Assembly: GCA_938023035.1 (NCBI GenBank)
Contig: CALIDI010000002.1
Span: forward strand, 62,001 to 126,000
Reading direction: 5' to 3'
Source of the DNA: an uncultured Leptolyngbyaceae cyanobacterium
GTDB lineage: Bacteria > Cyanobacteriota > Cyanobacteriia > Leptolyngbyales > Leptolyngbyaceae
DNA length: 64,000 nt
The position numbers and the translations under genes are program-made. Below the pieces are notes generated by a model, which was not told the origin of the DNA, did not search any database, and was given only the letters and a program-made list of their open reading frames with translations. Shown here piece after piece: positions 27,555 to 36,332 of the stretch (position 1 is its first letter; each line of letters starts with the position of its first letter).

Positions 27555-29150
27555 GTGCACTTGAAAAATTGGAGTTTTCCACTTTTAACAAATAAATTGA
27601 CCCTCAGATCGCGGCAAAGCATTCTATTCAATGTTGGGCTCGTCATGTTGTTTTTGGGGGGAATGCTCCTAACCAAGCATGCTGCCTTAATGTCTGACTT
27701 TGAACTCGACACAGATGAGGGCTTCAACGTGATCAAGGCCTGGCTTTATGCCCAAGGCTTTCCTCTCTATGGTCAAATGTGGAATGATCAACCCCCGCTC
27801 TACACGGTTTTACTGGCTGGTTGGATGCGGCTTTGGGGCTGGTCTTTGCCTGTAGCCAGAACCCTAACGTTGGGATTTTCGGCCTTGCTGGTCTGGTGTT
27901 TTTACCAGGTTGTCCGCCAAACTATTGTGGCTTGGGGGCTGCGATCGCCGAGCACTTGGTCAGCTCTCATGGGTGTTTTGTTACTGGCGACCTCCTGGGG
28001 CTTTCCCCAACTATCAGTTTCCGCCATGATTGGCTTGCCTGCTTTGGCCTTGGCCTTGCTATCGATTTACTGGTTATCGCTCTATCAGGCTAGCAGCGCC
28101 TTGCCTTGGCTAGTTGCTTCTGGTGTTGTGATGGGGGCCTCCCTCCAAACCAAGTTGTTTACCGCCTTTCTAGTGCCAATTATACTGGTTTATCTGGGAG
28201 GGTTAGAGTGGCACCAACTCGGCAAAAAATCATGGAAAACGCTGCTCTGGTCTCTATTGCTTTGGCTTCTAGCCGTTTGTCTGACCTATCTCGTAATTGG
28301 GTTAACCTCTGGGCAACTGGTTCACTTATCCGCTACGTTGCTTTCTCACCTGCAACAGCCGCCTCCCTCCGATGAGCTGCTCTCAGCCAACTTTAATAGC
28401 TTTGCCTACCTGCGCTCGATGCTGGCGCAAGATCGGCGCTACCTGCTACCTGTGGCTCTAGGCGCTACGGTGCTGATAGTGAAAAGGCGACGGTGGAGCG
28501 GGTTTTTGCCGATTTTCTGGTTGTTGGCCAGTACGGTACTCATTCTGAAGCATCAGCCTATCTGGTATCACCACTATCTGCTGTTGAGCATCCCGTTCTA
28601 CTGGTTGTTAGGCATAGCGATCGCCCTTTTGCTCGATTGCCTCTACCAGAAATTAGAACCGCTAACCCGCCACTCCCTGTTTAAGAGGTGGGGGATTACG
28701 CTAGGGGCAGGCTTGCTGTTGTTATTGGGAATTGGCAAAACGCTGCCCGCTGCACCCATTGGGCAACCCTATGGTGATCCGGCAGCACTGGAACAGGTAA
28801 TACGTTACAAACCCGTGACCCAGTGGTTGTTTACTGATCGCCCCGTTTACGCCTTTAAAGCTGGGTTGCCGGTACCCCCCGAAACAGCGGTGATTTCGGC
28901 CAAACGCTTGAATGCGGGTAACTTAACAATGGCCGATTTGCTAGCGCTCTGGCAACGCTACCAACCCGAACAAATTTTGTTGGCCCGCTGGACGGATCAG
29001 ATTCAGCAGAATCCTGAGCTGGCCCACTACCTGGATGCACACTATGTAAAGACCTACACCAACGCCACTGCTAGGGTGCAACATTATGTGCGGCAGGAGC
29101 ACATCACTTCTCCCTATGTAAACTCTCCCCTTAGTAGTTTGTCAAACTAG
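27555..29150 (+). CDS. GT-C superfamily membrane glycosyltransferase (ArnT/PMT-like)
   Basis: The 531-residue polytopic protein has about ten to twelve hydrophobic helices. Soon after the first helix comes DFELDTDEGFNVIKAWLY, with the paired acidic residues expected in the first periplasmic loop of GT-C enzymes, followed by GFPLYGQMWNDQPPLYT, a hallmark of PMT/ArnT-like (GT39/GT83) transferases. Such enzymes use polyprenyl-phosphate sugars to glycosylate lipids or proteins on the outer face of the membrane. The C-terminal 120 residues form a soluble domain. The acceptor is unknown. The start GTG 27555 lacks a clear ribosome site; a later start is possible. Confidence 0.78.
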   Translation: MHLKNWSFPLLTNKLTLRSRQSILFNVGLVMLFLGGMLLTKHAALMSDFELDTDEGFNVIKAWLYAQGFPLYGQMWNDQPPLYTVLLAGWMRLWGWSLPVARTLTLGFSALLVWCFYQVVRQTIVAWGLRSPSTWSALMGVLLLATSWGFPQLSVSAMIGLPALALALLSIYWLSLYQASSALPWLVASGVVMGASLQTKLFTAFLVPIILVYLGGLEWHQLGKKSWKTLLWSLLLWLLAVCLTYLVIGLTSGQLVHLSATLLSHLQQPPPSDELLSANFNSFAYLRSMLAQDRRYLLPVALGATVLIVKRRRWSGFLPIFWLLASTVLILKHQPIWYHHYLLLSIPFYWLLGIAIALLLDCLYQKLEPLTRHSLFKRWGITLGAGLLLLLGIGKTLPAAPIGQPYGDPAALEQVIRYKPVTQWLFTDRPVYAFKAGLPVPPETAVISAKRLNAGNLTMADLLALWQRYQPEQILLARWTDQIQQNPELAHYLDAHYVKTYTNATARVQHYVRQEHITSPYVNSPLSSLSN

Positions 29151-29283
29151 CTTTGAGGGGTATAGAGGTTGGTCAGAAAGCTGAGGACGCAATGCTCAAC
29201 CGCCAGTGCGGGGCATACTTCCTGCGGGTAGCATTTGGGATTGCGCATGTACGACTTTAGGCGTGGTAACAAAGGGATGAATT

Positions 29284-29345
29284 GCCCTCACCCCCTTTCT
29301 TGAATGCCCGTCAGAGCGATACCCTTCGCCCTAGGAGAAGGACGC
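29284..29345 (+). repeat. Type A intergenic repeat, left half
   Basis: CCCTCACCCCCTTTCTTGAATGCCCGTCAGAGCGATACCC matches the left half of the type A element (190-312, 7359-7474). The right half is missing. It lies between convergent genes. Confidence 0.6.
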
Positions 29346-29447
29346 GATCAATCCGGTTCCTTCTTCTTTGTAGCCGCGTTGAACCCAGAAAATCGGACAC
29401 AATTGCTTAAGAAAAATCTGAAAGTATTCGCTTCAGCTTGAATTTTA

Positions 29448-30428
29448 TCAATAGCCTGCTGGCAAGAGGTTCCGGGCTGCTAACCACTCGCGATTAAATA
29501 ACTTGGATTGATAACGGCTACCGCTATCGCAGAGTACTGTTACAATCGTATGCCCTGGCCCTAACTGCTTCGCCAGGGTCACAGCGGCCCCAACGTTAAT
29601 GCCCACCGAACCCCCCATAAACAGCCCGTCTTTATGCAAGAGCTGATAAATCACCTCGATTGCTTCTGGATCGGCAACCCGAATGGCATCATCGGTTGGG
29701 GCACCTTCCATGTTGGCTGTGACACGACTATTGCCAATTCCTTCCGTAATCGAGTTACCTTCAATCTGAATTTCGCCCGTCTTTACATAGCTGTAGAGTC
29801 CACTCCCGTAGGGATCGGCCACGACGCAGCGAATGGCTGGGTTTTTCTCCTTGAGGAACATTGCAACTCCCGCGTAGGTGCCGCCTGTTCCTGTTGCTGA
29901 CACCCAGGCATCGACCTTTCCATCGGTTTGACTCCAGATTTCTGGCCCGGTTGTTTCATAATGGGCGCGGCGATTGGCCAAATTATCAAATTGGTTGGCC
30001 CAGATGGCATTATCCATTTCGGCGGCAATGCGGCCAGATAAGCGCACGTAGTTGTTGGGATCTCGATAGGGCACGGCAGGCACAGTCCGGACTTCGGCTC
30101 CTAAAGTCCGCAATAGCTCAATTTTCTCTGAGGATTGAGTTTCAGGAATGATAATGAGACAACGGTAACCCTTGGCGTTGCAGATGTGAGCTAACCCAAT
30201 GCCTGTATTGCCGGCTGTGCCTTCGACGACTGTCCCTCCTGGTTGCAGTTTTCCGGTTTCTTCGGCGGCTCTGATGATGTAAAGTGCGGCTCGGTCTTTG
30301 ACCGAGCCACCGGGATTGAGGAATTCTGCTTTGCCCAGAATTTCGCAGCCCGTTGCATCTGAAAAACTATTGAGGCGAATGAGGGGAGTGTTGCCAATTG
30401 TGCCGACAAATCCGTATTTAATGTCCAT
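29448..30428 (-). CDS. cysK: Cysteine synthase A-type PLP enzyme
   Basis: The 326-residue protein is an O-acetylserine sulfhydrylase-family enzyme. GNTPLIRL precedes NPGGSVKDRAA with the PLP Lys at residue 44; VVEGTAGNTGIGLA is the substrate loop and SATGTGGTYAGV the phosphate-binding loop. The loop reads EGTAGNTG rather than the EPTSGNTG of classical CysK, a variant common in one cyanobacterial/proteobacterial subgroup, so specificity could differ (for example O-phosphoserine or another beta-substituted donor). The C-terminus NREWLAARNLL is longer than the minimal form. It would make L-cysteine from sulfide and activated serine. AGGAACG before the ATG provides a ribosome site. Confidence 0.9.
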   Translation of the reverse strand: MDIKYGFVGTIGNTPLIRLNSFSDATGCEILGKAEFLNPGGSVKDRAALYIIRAAEETGKLQPGGTVVEGTAGNTGIGLAHICNAKGYRCLIIIPETQSSEKIELLRTLGAEVRTVPAVPYRDPNNYVRLSGRIAAEMDNAIWANQFDNLANRRAHYETTGPEIWSQTDGKVDAWVSATGTGGTYAGVAMFLKEKNPAIRCVVADPYGSGLYSYVKTGEIQIEGNSITEGIGNSRVTANMEGAPTDDAIRVADPEAIEVIYQLLHKDGLFMGGSVGINVGAAVTLAKQLGPGHTIVTVLCDSGSRYQSKLFNREWLAARNLLPAGY

Positions 30429-30774
30429 GCTACGTTCCTGTATTATCCCTCAACAGATTCTAGATCGCTGTTAGATGGGTGCTTACCAAAAGATTAGGCT
30501 AACCGAATCAATCTGATCGAAAGCAAGTGTAAGCAGCACTACGCTGAGCATGTCAAGTGAGCCGTTAAGATGCGCTTATACTGCTCAACTCTAGTGCTCT
30601 TATCCTATCCAGGGAAAGCGGTTTGAATTTCTGGTGGGGCCTTTATTAAGGGGCTTGGGGAAAGAGCAGGGGATGGCTGTAAAATCAAGTTTGCAAGGGG
30701 TCTGCAGGTTATTTACAGGTTAACTGTTGTGGGCAAGTAGGGCGCGGCAAAAGGCGTTGAGCAGGGAGGGAGCT
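30429..30774. other. Divergent spacer cysK / unknown membrane protein
   Basis: No gene, repeat or clear promoter pair is recognised in these 346 bases. TAATAC in the minus-strand leader of cysK could be a -10 box. The last 15 bases contain the ribosome site of the next gene. Confidence 0.35.
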
Positions 30775-32277
30775 ATGGATAGTAGGACTGTCACAGATCT
30801 GGCAAGGGCAGGAAATTCGGAGGCGATCGCCTTTTTGTTGAACCAATGGCTAAAGCCCTACTACGTGATGGCCACTGTCAACCTAGAGGCCGCCCAATTG
30901 CATGTGCATTTAAAGGCAGCCCAGCCACCCCTACCAGAGTTATTCGTGGATCTGGTTGTCACTCAGCTGCAACGACTCCATCTGCCCTTTGAGTGGGTTC
31001 ATCTCCACGGCTACGCTTTGGAGGATGCACACCCGGCCTGGAGTCAAGAGCTACCGTTAAAATCAGCGGAGTTGGAGGGGGCGGGTACCTTCTCGAAGTG
31101 GGTGCAGGAGCTAGAAAAAACGGTTTCCCTCTCCCCCAGCCAGCCTTCGCCCAGCCAGCAAGGGCGCACGGCTCAGGCAGTGGTGCAGCGTCCCCATCTC
31201 ACAACTGCACTGCCCAACTATGAAGGGCAGCGCTCCGTGCAAAGCTTCTTCTTTTCCCGGTTGCCGGCATCTAAGGAAAAGGAGACCGAACGCCTGCAAA
31301 ATATTCTGGGGGTTGCTGGATTGGTGACGTTGCTCCTATCCATGGGAGTTTTTGCCTACAACAAGGTTTTCCCCGGTTCCGCCATTTCTCAGGTTCCTCA
31401 AAGCTCTGGGTCGCCCTCGGCGGAGGGGCAAGCTGCGCCTCCATCCGAGGCCAGTCCTAGTCCTACTGCGACCCAAGCTGCAACCCCTGCCTCGCCGACG
31501 GTGAAAACTAGCCCCCGCTCTACGAAGCCAACCCGTGCTTCTCAGGCGAATGCTGCGGGCAGCAAGCAAAAGCCAGGAACTGCACCAACTCAGTCTGCAA
31601 CGGCAGGTGACTCCAATGCGGTGGAGGCAAGGGTGACTAAAGAGTTAGAGCAGCTTAAAGAGCAATCGAATGCCTTCAAAATGATGGCTCAGTACGAGCC
31701 GACAGTCTATCAACAGTTTCAAGAGCAAGTGAAGGCAGCGGCACGTAACAATACCCTGACATCTGACAAGGCGATGGCCCTTGGCCGGGAGTTGGTCGCC
31801 TCCTTAGTTGCAAAGTATGCTCCCATTGCTTCTGACCGGGCACTGTTGGACTTTGCCCTGACCCGATTTAATCTGTTAAAGCAAGCTTCTAGCAAAGCGC
31901 CTGAAATTTGTCGAGCAGAGGTTGTAACGGGTGAACCGATTGATTTACGCCCCGCTGTGCAGCAAAACTTGAAAGAGTTGGATGATGTGGTGGCGGTGGT
32001 GATTCAAACTGGGGCGACCCAGCCAGCACCGCTCAAGGATGTGGCGGCGGCTCAAAGTCGGTTGCAAAAAGTTGTGGCGGATATGGGCGATCGTTACGGC
32101 GATGATTTTCTGAAAGCGAAGGATCAAAAAGCAAACATCGACCCGAAAAAGACGTGCCAGATGATGAATGATTTTTGGGCTTTGCTACTGAATTTACCCG
32201 ATGCGGAGGCGGCTTCTGCTCTTCGTTACCTGTGGGCCAGCGATTCTTCGACAGGCTCAGCCAAGCCCAAGCAGTAG
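30775..32277 (+). CDS. Unknown one-TM protein with cyanobacterial N-terminal domain
   Basis: From ATG 30775, preceded by GGGAGGG, the protein has 500 residues. Residues about 4-85 resemble a domain I associate with several multi-domain cyanobacterial proteins (DLARAGNSEAIAFLLNQWLKP, then a beta-strand region ending VHLHGYALED). A Ser/Pro/Gln-rich linker follows, then one membrane helix at about 177-195. A long Ala/Ser/Pro/Thr-rich linker (about 200-290) leads to an extracytoplasmic alpha-helical domain (about 290-500) with two Cys (PEICRAEV and KKTCQMMND) that could form a disulfide. Function is unknown. It precedes the receptor kinase gene by 250 bases on the same strand, and both share the plan cytosolic domain, helix, periplasmic domain, so a joint role is conceivable but unproven. 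Confidence 0.75.
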   Translation: MDSRTVTDLARAGNSEAIAFLLNQWLKPYYVMATVNLEAAQLHVHLKAAQPPLPELFVDLVVTQLQRLHLPFEWVHLHGYALEDAHPAWSQELPLKSAELEGAGTFSKWVQELEKTVSLSPSQPSPSQQGRTAQAVVQRPHLTTALPNYEGQRSVQSFFFSRLPASKEKETERLQNILGVAGLVTLLLSMGVFAYNKVFPGSAISQVPQSSGSPSAEGQAAPPSEASPSPTATQAATPASPTVKTSPRSTKPTRASQANAAGSKQKPGTAPTQSATAGDSNAVEARVTKELEQLKEQSNAFKMMAQYEPTVYQQFQEQVKAAARNNTLTSDKAMALGRELVASLVAKYAPIASDRALLDFALTRFNLLKQASSKAPEICRAEVVTGEPIDLRPAVQQNLKELDDVVAVVIQTGATQPAPLKDVAAAQSRLQKVVADMGDRYGDDFLKAKDQKANIDPKKTCQMMNDFWALLLNLPDAEAASALRYLWASDSSTGSAKPKQ

Positions 32278-32527
32278 TCTGGTGCTAAACGTGAGTTAAA
32301 TCATTTCTGATACGAGAAGCGTTGCAAAACCACTAGCTGATCCGGGTGCCTGCCCCTAGCATGATCGTGAGCATCGCAGTACAGTCAATAGAAAGCCTTG
32401 GGCATTCGTACTTGCTATTCGGGGTCGAGGGGCTTTTAGTTTCTGCTGAGACACCACTTCCAGGTTGTGATGACCGGATTTATCCTCTCAAGCAGAATTG
32501 CCTGTTCAATAGCGATAACGGGGTACC

Positions 32528-34882
32528 ATGCTGGGCGAACTGCTAGCTGGAAGATACAAAATTACCGAAATGCTGGGTGCCGGAGGGTTTGGGCAAACCT
32601 ACATGGCCTGTGATACCCAGCGTCCAGGTTCTCCCCGTTGTGTCGTTAAGCACCTCATTTTCTCCAGTCAGAATGAAGCGGTATTACAGCAGGTGCGCCG
32701 ACTATTTCGAGTAGAGGCTGAAACTCTGGAAGCCCTTGGTCGCCATGACCAGATTCCCCAACTATTGGCCTATTTTGAAATTGAGCAAGAATTTTACCTA
32801 GTTCAAGAATTTATTCCCGGCCATTCCCTGAGTCAGGAGATGGGGGAAGGGGTGCGTTGGACAGAGGTGGCGGTCATTAAATTTTTAGAAGATGTGCTGC
32901 AAATTTTGGAGTTTGTTCATGGGCGAGGGGTGATTCATCGAGATATTAAGCCCGATAACCTGATTCGCCGCCCTGATCAGAAGCTAGTTTTGATCGATTT
33001 TGGAGCGGTCAAAAACATTGGCCACACTATTGCTGAGGCGACGGGAGAGACTGCCTTTAGCATTCCGATTTATACCTCTGGCTACGGTGCGAGTGAGCAG
33101 TGTTTGGGGCGGCCCCGTTATAGTAGTGATTTGTATTCTCTGGGAATGATCGCTATTCAGGCTTTGACGGGAATGCGCCCATCTCAACTGCCTCAGGATT
33201 TACATACCTGTGAGGTGATTTGGCGCGATCAGGTAGCAACGACCGATGCCCTGGCGGAGATTTTGGAGCGGATGACCCGCTTTCACTTTAACCAGCGTTA
33301 TCAGTCAGCGACCGAAGTGCTCAAAGCCCTGCGGCAAATTGCACCGGCTTCCACAACCCTAAGCTTATCGGTGACACGCCCCCAGGAGTGCCCGCGAGAG
33401 GCAATGGTGGATGCGCCGGTGTCTGCTCATAGTGGCTTGGCGATCGCCTCAGCCCCAACGGCCACAAATCTGCATCTGGCTTCAAGGCCAGTGATATGGC
33501 CACTAAAACGCTGGCTTCTTACGGGTAGCGCGCTGTTGGCATTGCTGGTTGGTGGCGGCCTTTTGGGGCGAAGCTGGCAGCGCAGCCAGCCATCAACCCT
33601 GTTGTCTGGCTCGGTCTCCGAACGGATTAGCTTTGGTGAAAAATTGCTGAATCGCTGGCAATCCAACCCCGTCAAGCAGGAAGGGATTGAACAACTAGCA
33701 AAGGGAAACTTTGCCCGGGCGGTGGAGCGGTTGACTACAGCACGTCAGCAGCAACCGGGTGATCCAGAAACCTTGATTTATCTTAATAATGCCCAGATTG
33801 GGCTGGCTCCTGCCCATGTGGTTGTAGTCGTGGCTCCCCTGGGGGATACCTTTGGTTCAGCCCAGGAGATTTTGCGGGGGGTAGCCCAAGCCCAAACCCA
33901 AATCAACCAGGTTGGTGGCATTAACGGTGTGCCGCTTAAGGTGGCGATCGCCCATGAAGATAGCACACCAGAGACAGCTCGCCTGCTGGCGCAAGCTCTG
34001 ACCAATGACCCACAAGTACTGGGAGTGGTAGGTCATAGCATCAGTGATACCTCCTTGGCAGCCGCCCCGATTTATCAGCGTCAACAACTGGTGATGATTT
34101 CGCCGCTCAGCTCAGCAGTGCAGCTCACCGACCAGGGTAGCTACATTTTTCGAACCATTCCTAGCGATCGCGCCACCGCCAGAGCCTTGGGCGATCACAT
34201 GCTCAGAGTATTTAAACAGCAGAAGGTAGCGGTTTTCTACAACTCGCGGAGTGACTACAGTCAGTCGCTCCGCGCCGAGTTTCGCAACGCCTTGTTTTAT
34301 AACGGGGTGGAACCTTTGCTGGAAGTCGATCTAGCAAGGCCCGATTTTGATGCTTACGATAGCTTGCAACAGGCAATGGCTCAGGGGGCAGAGGTATTGA
34401 TGCTAGCCCCCGACTTTACGACTATTGATCGCGCCATTCAAGTTGTGATTGTGAATCGGCGACGCCTCAGGCTCCTAGGGGGCGATAGCGTATCGACCTC
34501 AAAGATTTTGACGGTGGCAGGCCACGAAGCCGTAGAGATGGTGGTGGCTGTGCCGACAAATCTTAACTCCCAAGAGTTTCGCCAGCGGTTTCAAGCGCTT
34601 TGGGGACGGGAGGCAATCTTAGGATGGCGAACAGCCCTAGCCTACGATGCAGCGATCGCACTGATTCAGGCCATCCAAACTAACCCTACTCGTACAGGAG
34701 TGCAACGGGCGCTGTCAGATCAACGCTTCGCCGTGGATGGCTCAGAAGCAACCATTCGCTTCATGCCCTCCGGCGATCGCGAAGCCAAAGCCAGCCTAGC
34801 TACAGTGAAGCGAGTGAAAACGGCCCAGGGCGATCGCTACGAATTTCAACCCCTATCCACTGATCGCCCTGCCAGGCACTGA
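32528..34882 (+). CDS. Transmembrane Ser/Thr kinase with periplasmic LIVBP-like receptor domain
   Basis: The 784-residue protein has a cytosolic Hanks-type kinase domain at about 8-270. The glycine loop is GAGGFGQT at 17-24, the ATP Lys is probably Lys41 in VVKHL, the catalytic loop HRDIKPDN is at 137-144, and DFGAVK is at 157-162, so it looks active. A Pro/Ala/Thr-rich linker leads to one membrane helix at about 329-347. Outside the cell membrane come a short TPR-like stretch (NFARAVERLTTARQQQPGDPETLIYLNNAQ) and, from about 430 to 775, a type I periplasmic-binding domain of the branched-chain amino acid/amide receptor class (GVAQAQTQINQVGGINGVPLKV in pieces, GVVGHSISDTSLAAAPIYQ, MISPLSS, YIFRTIPSD). 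The whole reads as a ligand sensor coupled to protein phosphorylation. Ligand and targets are unknown. Confidence 0.92.
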   Translation: MLGELLAGRYKITEMLGAGGFGQTYMACDTQRPGSPRCVVKHLIFSSQNEAVLQQVRRLFRVEAETLEALGRHDQIPQLLAYFEIEQEFYLVQEFIPGHSLSQEMGEGVRWTEVAVIKFLEDVLQILEFVHGRGVIHRDIKPDNLIRRPDQKLVLIDFGAVKNIGHTIAEATGETAFSIPIYTSGYGASEQCLGRPRYSSDLYSLGMIAIQALTGMRPSQLPQDLHTCEVIWRDQVATTDALAEILERMTRFHFNQRYQSATEVLKALRQIAPASTTLSLSVTRPQECPREAMVDAPVSAHSGLAIASAPTATNLHLASRPVIWPLKRWLLTGSALLALLVGGGLLGRSWQRSQPSTLLSGSVSERISFGEKLLNRWQSNPVKQEGIEQLAKGNFARAVERLTTARQQQPGDPETLIYLNNAQIGLAPAHVVVVVAPLGDTFGSAQEILRGVAQAQTQINQVGGINGVPLKVAIAHEDSTPETARLLAQALTNDPQVLGVVGHSISDTSLAAAPIYQRQQLVMISPLSSAVQLTDQGSYIFRTIPSDRATARALGDHMLRVFKQQKVAVFYNSRSDYSQSLRAEFRNALFYNGVEPLLEVDLARPDFDAYDSLQQAMAQGAEVLMLAPDFTTIDRAIQVVIVNRRRLRLLGGDSVSTSKILTVAGHEAVEMVVAVPTNLNSQEFRQRFQALWGREAILGWRTALAYDAAIALIQAIQTNPTRTGVQRALSDQRFAVDGSEATIRFMPSGDREAKASLATVKRVKTAQGDRYEFQPLSTDRPARH

Positions 34883-34931
34883 CCTACTCACCCTGAACGA
34901 ACCAGGAATCAAGCAAAACCCCGCTACTCGC

Positions 34932-35381
34932 CTATTCCTTTTTATCATCAACCACTTTAATTTCACCCTGCGGAGCCGCTGCTTCTGGGGTAGCCTCTGG
35001 TGTCAGCCCTGTAAACCGAACTCGAGGTAAACCTGTGCCTGCCGCACCACTACCTTGAGGTTGCTGCCGTAACTGTTCCTGACGGCGCTTCATAAAATCT
35101 GCCGCCTCTGAGTCGAGGTTATCACGCTGAATTGCTCCAAACTCCTCAATACTGCGAGAGGGTGCCAATACCGAGTTATGGATTAAATCCATCACCCCGC
35201 GAGTGGGACTACCAGAAGCCCCGCTATTAAACAAGCTATTTGAGCGCTCTGGATCAAGCGGGTTAGAAAACGCATCATTTACGGTCTGTGCTACTGTTCC
35301 CCGTGGTGTTACAACACCCAGACACACAGCTACCAGGGCAGCATTTCCTAAGCAGTAAGAAAGTACCTTCAGCGTATTCAT
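34932..35381 (-). CDS. Small secreted hypothetical protein
   Basis: From ATG 35381 the product has 149 residues. AAAGGA lies about 7 bases upstream, which is why this start is chosen over longer in-frame ones. A signal peptide (MNTLKVLSYCLGNAALVAVC and on) ends near TVAQ at about 32. The mature part is low-complexity and polar, with NPLDPERSNSLFNSG, a Gln/Arg-rich segment RRQEQLRQQPQG and an acidic tail ending DDKKE. I do not recognise a family. It is probably periplasmic or extracellular. It is convergent with the receptor kinase gene, separated by 49 bases. Confidence 0.65.
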   Translation of the reverse strand: MNTLKVLSYCLGNAALVAVCLGVVTPRGTVAQTVNDAFSNPLDPERSNSLFNSGASGSPTRGVMDLIHNSVLAPSRSIEEFGAIQRDNLDSEAADFMKRRQEQLRQQPQGSGAAGTGLPRVRFTGLTPEATPEAAAPQGEIKVVDDKKE

Positions 35382-36332
35382 GGGCAATCCTTTAACCAAC
35401 TCCCTCATTGTGCCGAAATTGTTTTGAAAACGCCAGCTTTGTTTGTCAGACACATCCCTGGAACCAGTGGCTTCAGAGTAGCTAGGCGATTCTTGATAGA
35501 GCGATCGCTGAGTCGCCAGTACCTTTGGGGAGTAAGAGTGTGCGGGCTTACTCCCAGCCAAGGGTGCTACCCTTGCACCCATCCTACATCAAGTGGTGCT
35601 GGCGATTACTCGATAGTGAATCACGATTGATCCCTACAAATCGCTTGACGTTGCTCGACCGAAAAAGCTCCCAGCTACAGTCCCCAAATAATCTTCTTTA
35701 TACGGGGGGTTCTGAAGGGGGGAGGGGCGGCAGCATCTAGAGTCACTGCTACACCTATGTTAATGTGAAGACTTCGATAAGAATGCGGGAACTCCAAGGC
35801 CAAACTATAAAGCTTAGTTATGGAAAACGCTGAGTTATCAGATAGTCAAACACTCTGTGATCAACCCACTGGCCCTGCTGAAGCACTGAGTCTTGAGTTG
35901 TCTACCTATCAAGTAGCGGTGCTTTCAACCCTATTCGATCAAAATGATGCACGCAAGTTGCCAGTACTAGCAGAGCAATGGGGGGTGCGAGCAAGAACGC
36001 CTGCACTTGGTCTGGCAAACGATGCATCGTAATTTGGCCGGTGCCTGCTTGGATCGGGCTGGGTCAATCGCAACTTAATAACAACAACGCCGTATCAAGA
36101 AAATACCCCAATCAGGACTGACTTCTTCCACCTTATGGATAGAGAATAGCAAGTAGACCCCATCAGGTTTAGAGTTAGAGTTGTGTTGGGAAAAACAGAC
36201 TTCAGCTTGACTCTGGGATAAAACCCAGGGATGCTCTCTGGTTCTTCTGCGTTTTGCATCTATCCATCCTTTGGATGCAGAAGCAAGCCTCAAAAGGGCA
36301 CTTCCGTTCCACTTCGCTTCTTCGTTTTTACC
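35382..36332. other. Spacer upstream of sdhA with one doubtful small ORF
   Basis: The 950-base region contains one possible small gene (35820-36032, listed separately). TATAAAG about 15 bases before it may be a -10 box. I see no other feature. Confidence 0.4.
35820..36032 (+). CDS. Doubtful small ORF, possibly a gene remnant
   Basis: The frame encodes 70 residues. The middle part (LSLELSTYQVAVLSTLFDQNDARKLPVLAEQW in pieces) has the look of a folded helical protein, but the last 20 residues look random, as if a longer gene had been cut or frameshifted. TATAAAG sits shortly upstream; no Shine-Dalgarno is seen. No family is recognised. Confidence 0.35.
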   Translation: MENAELSDSQTLCDQPTGPAEALSLELSTYQVAVLSTLFDQNDARKLPVLAEQWGVRARTPALGLANDAS

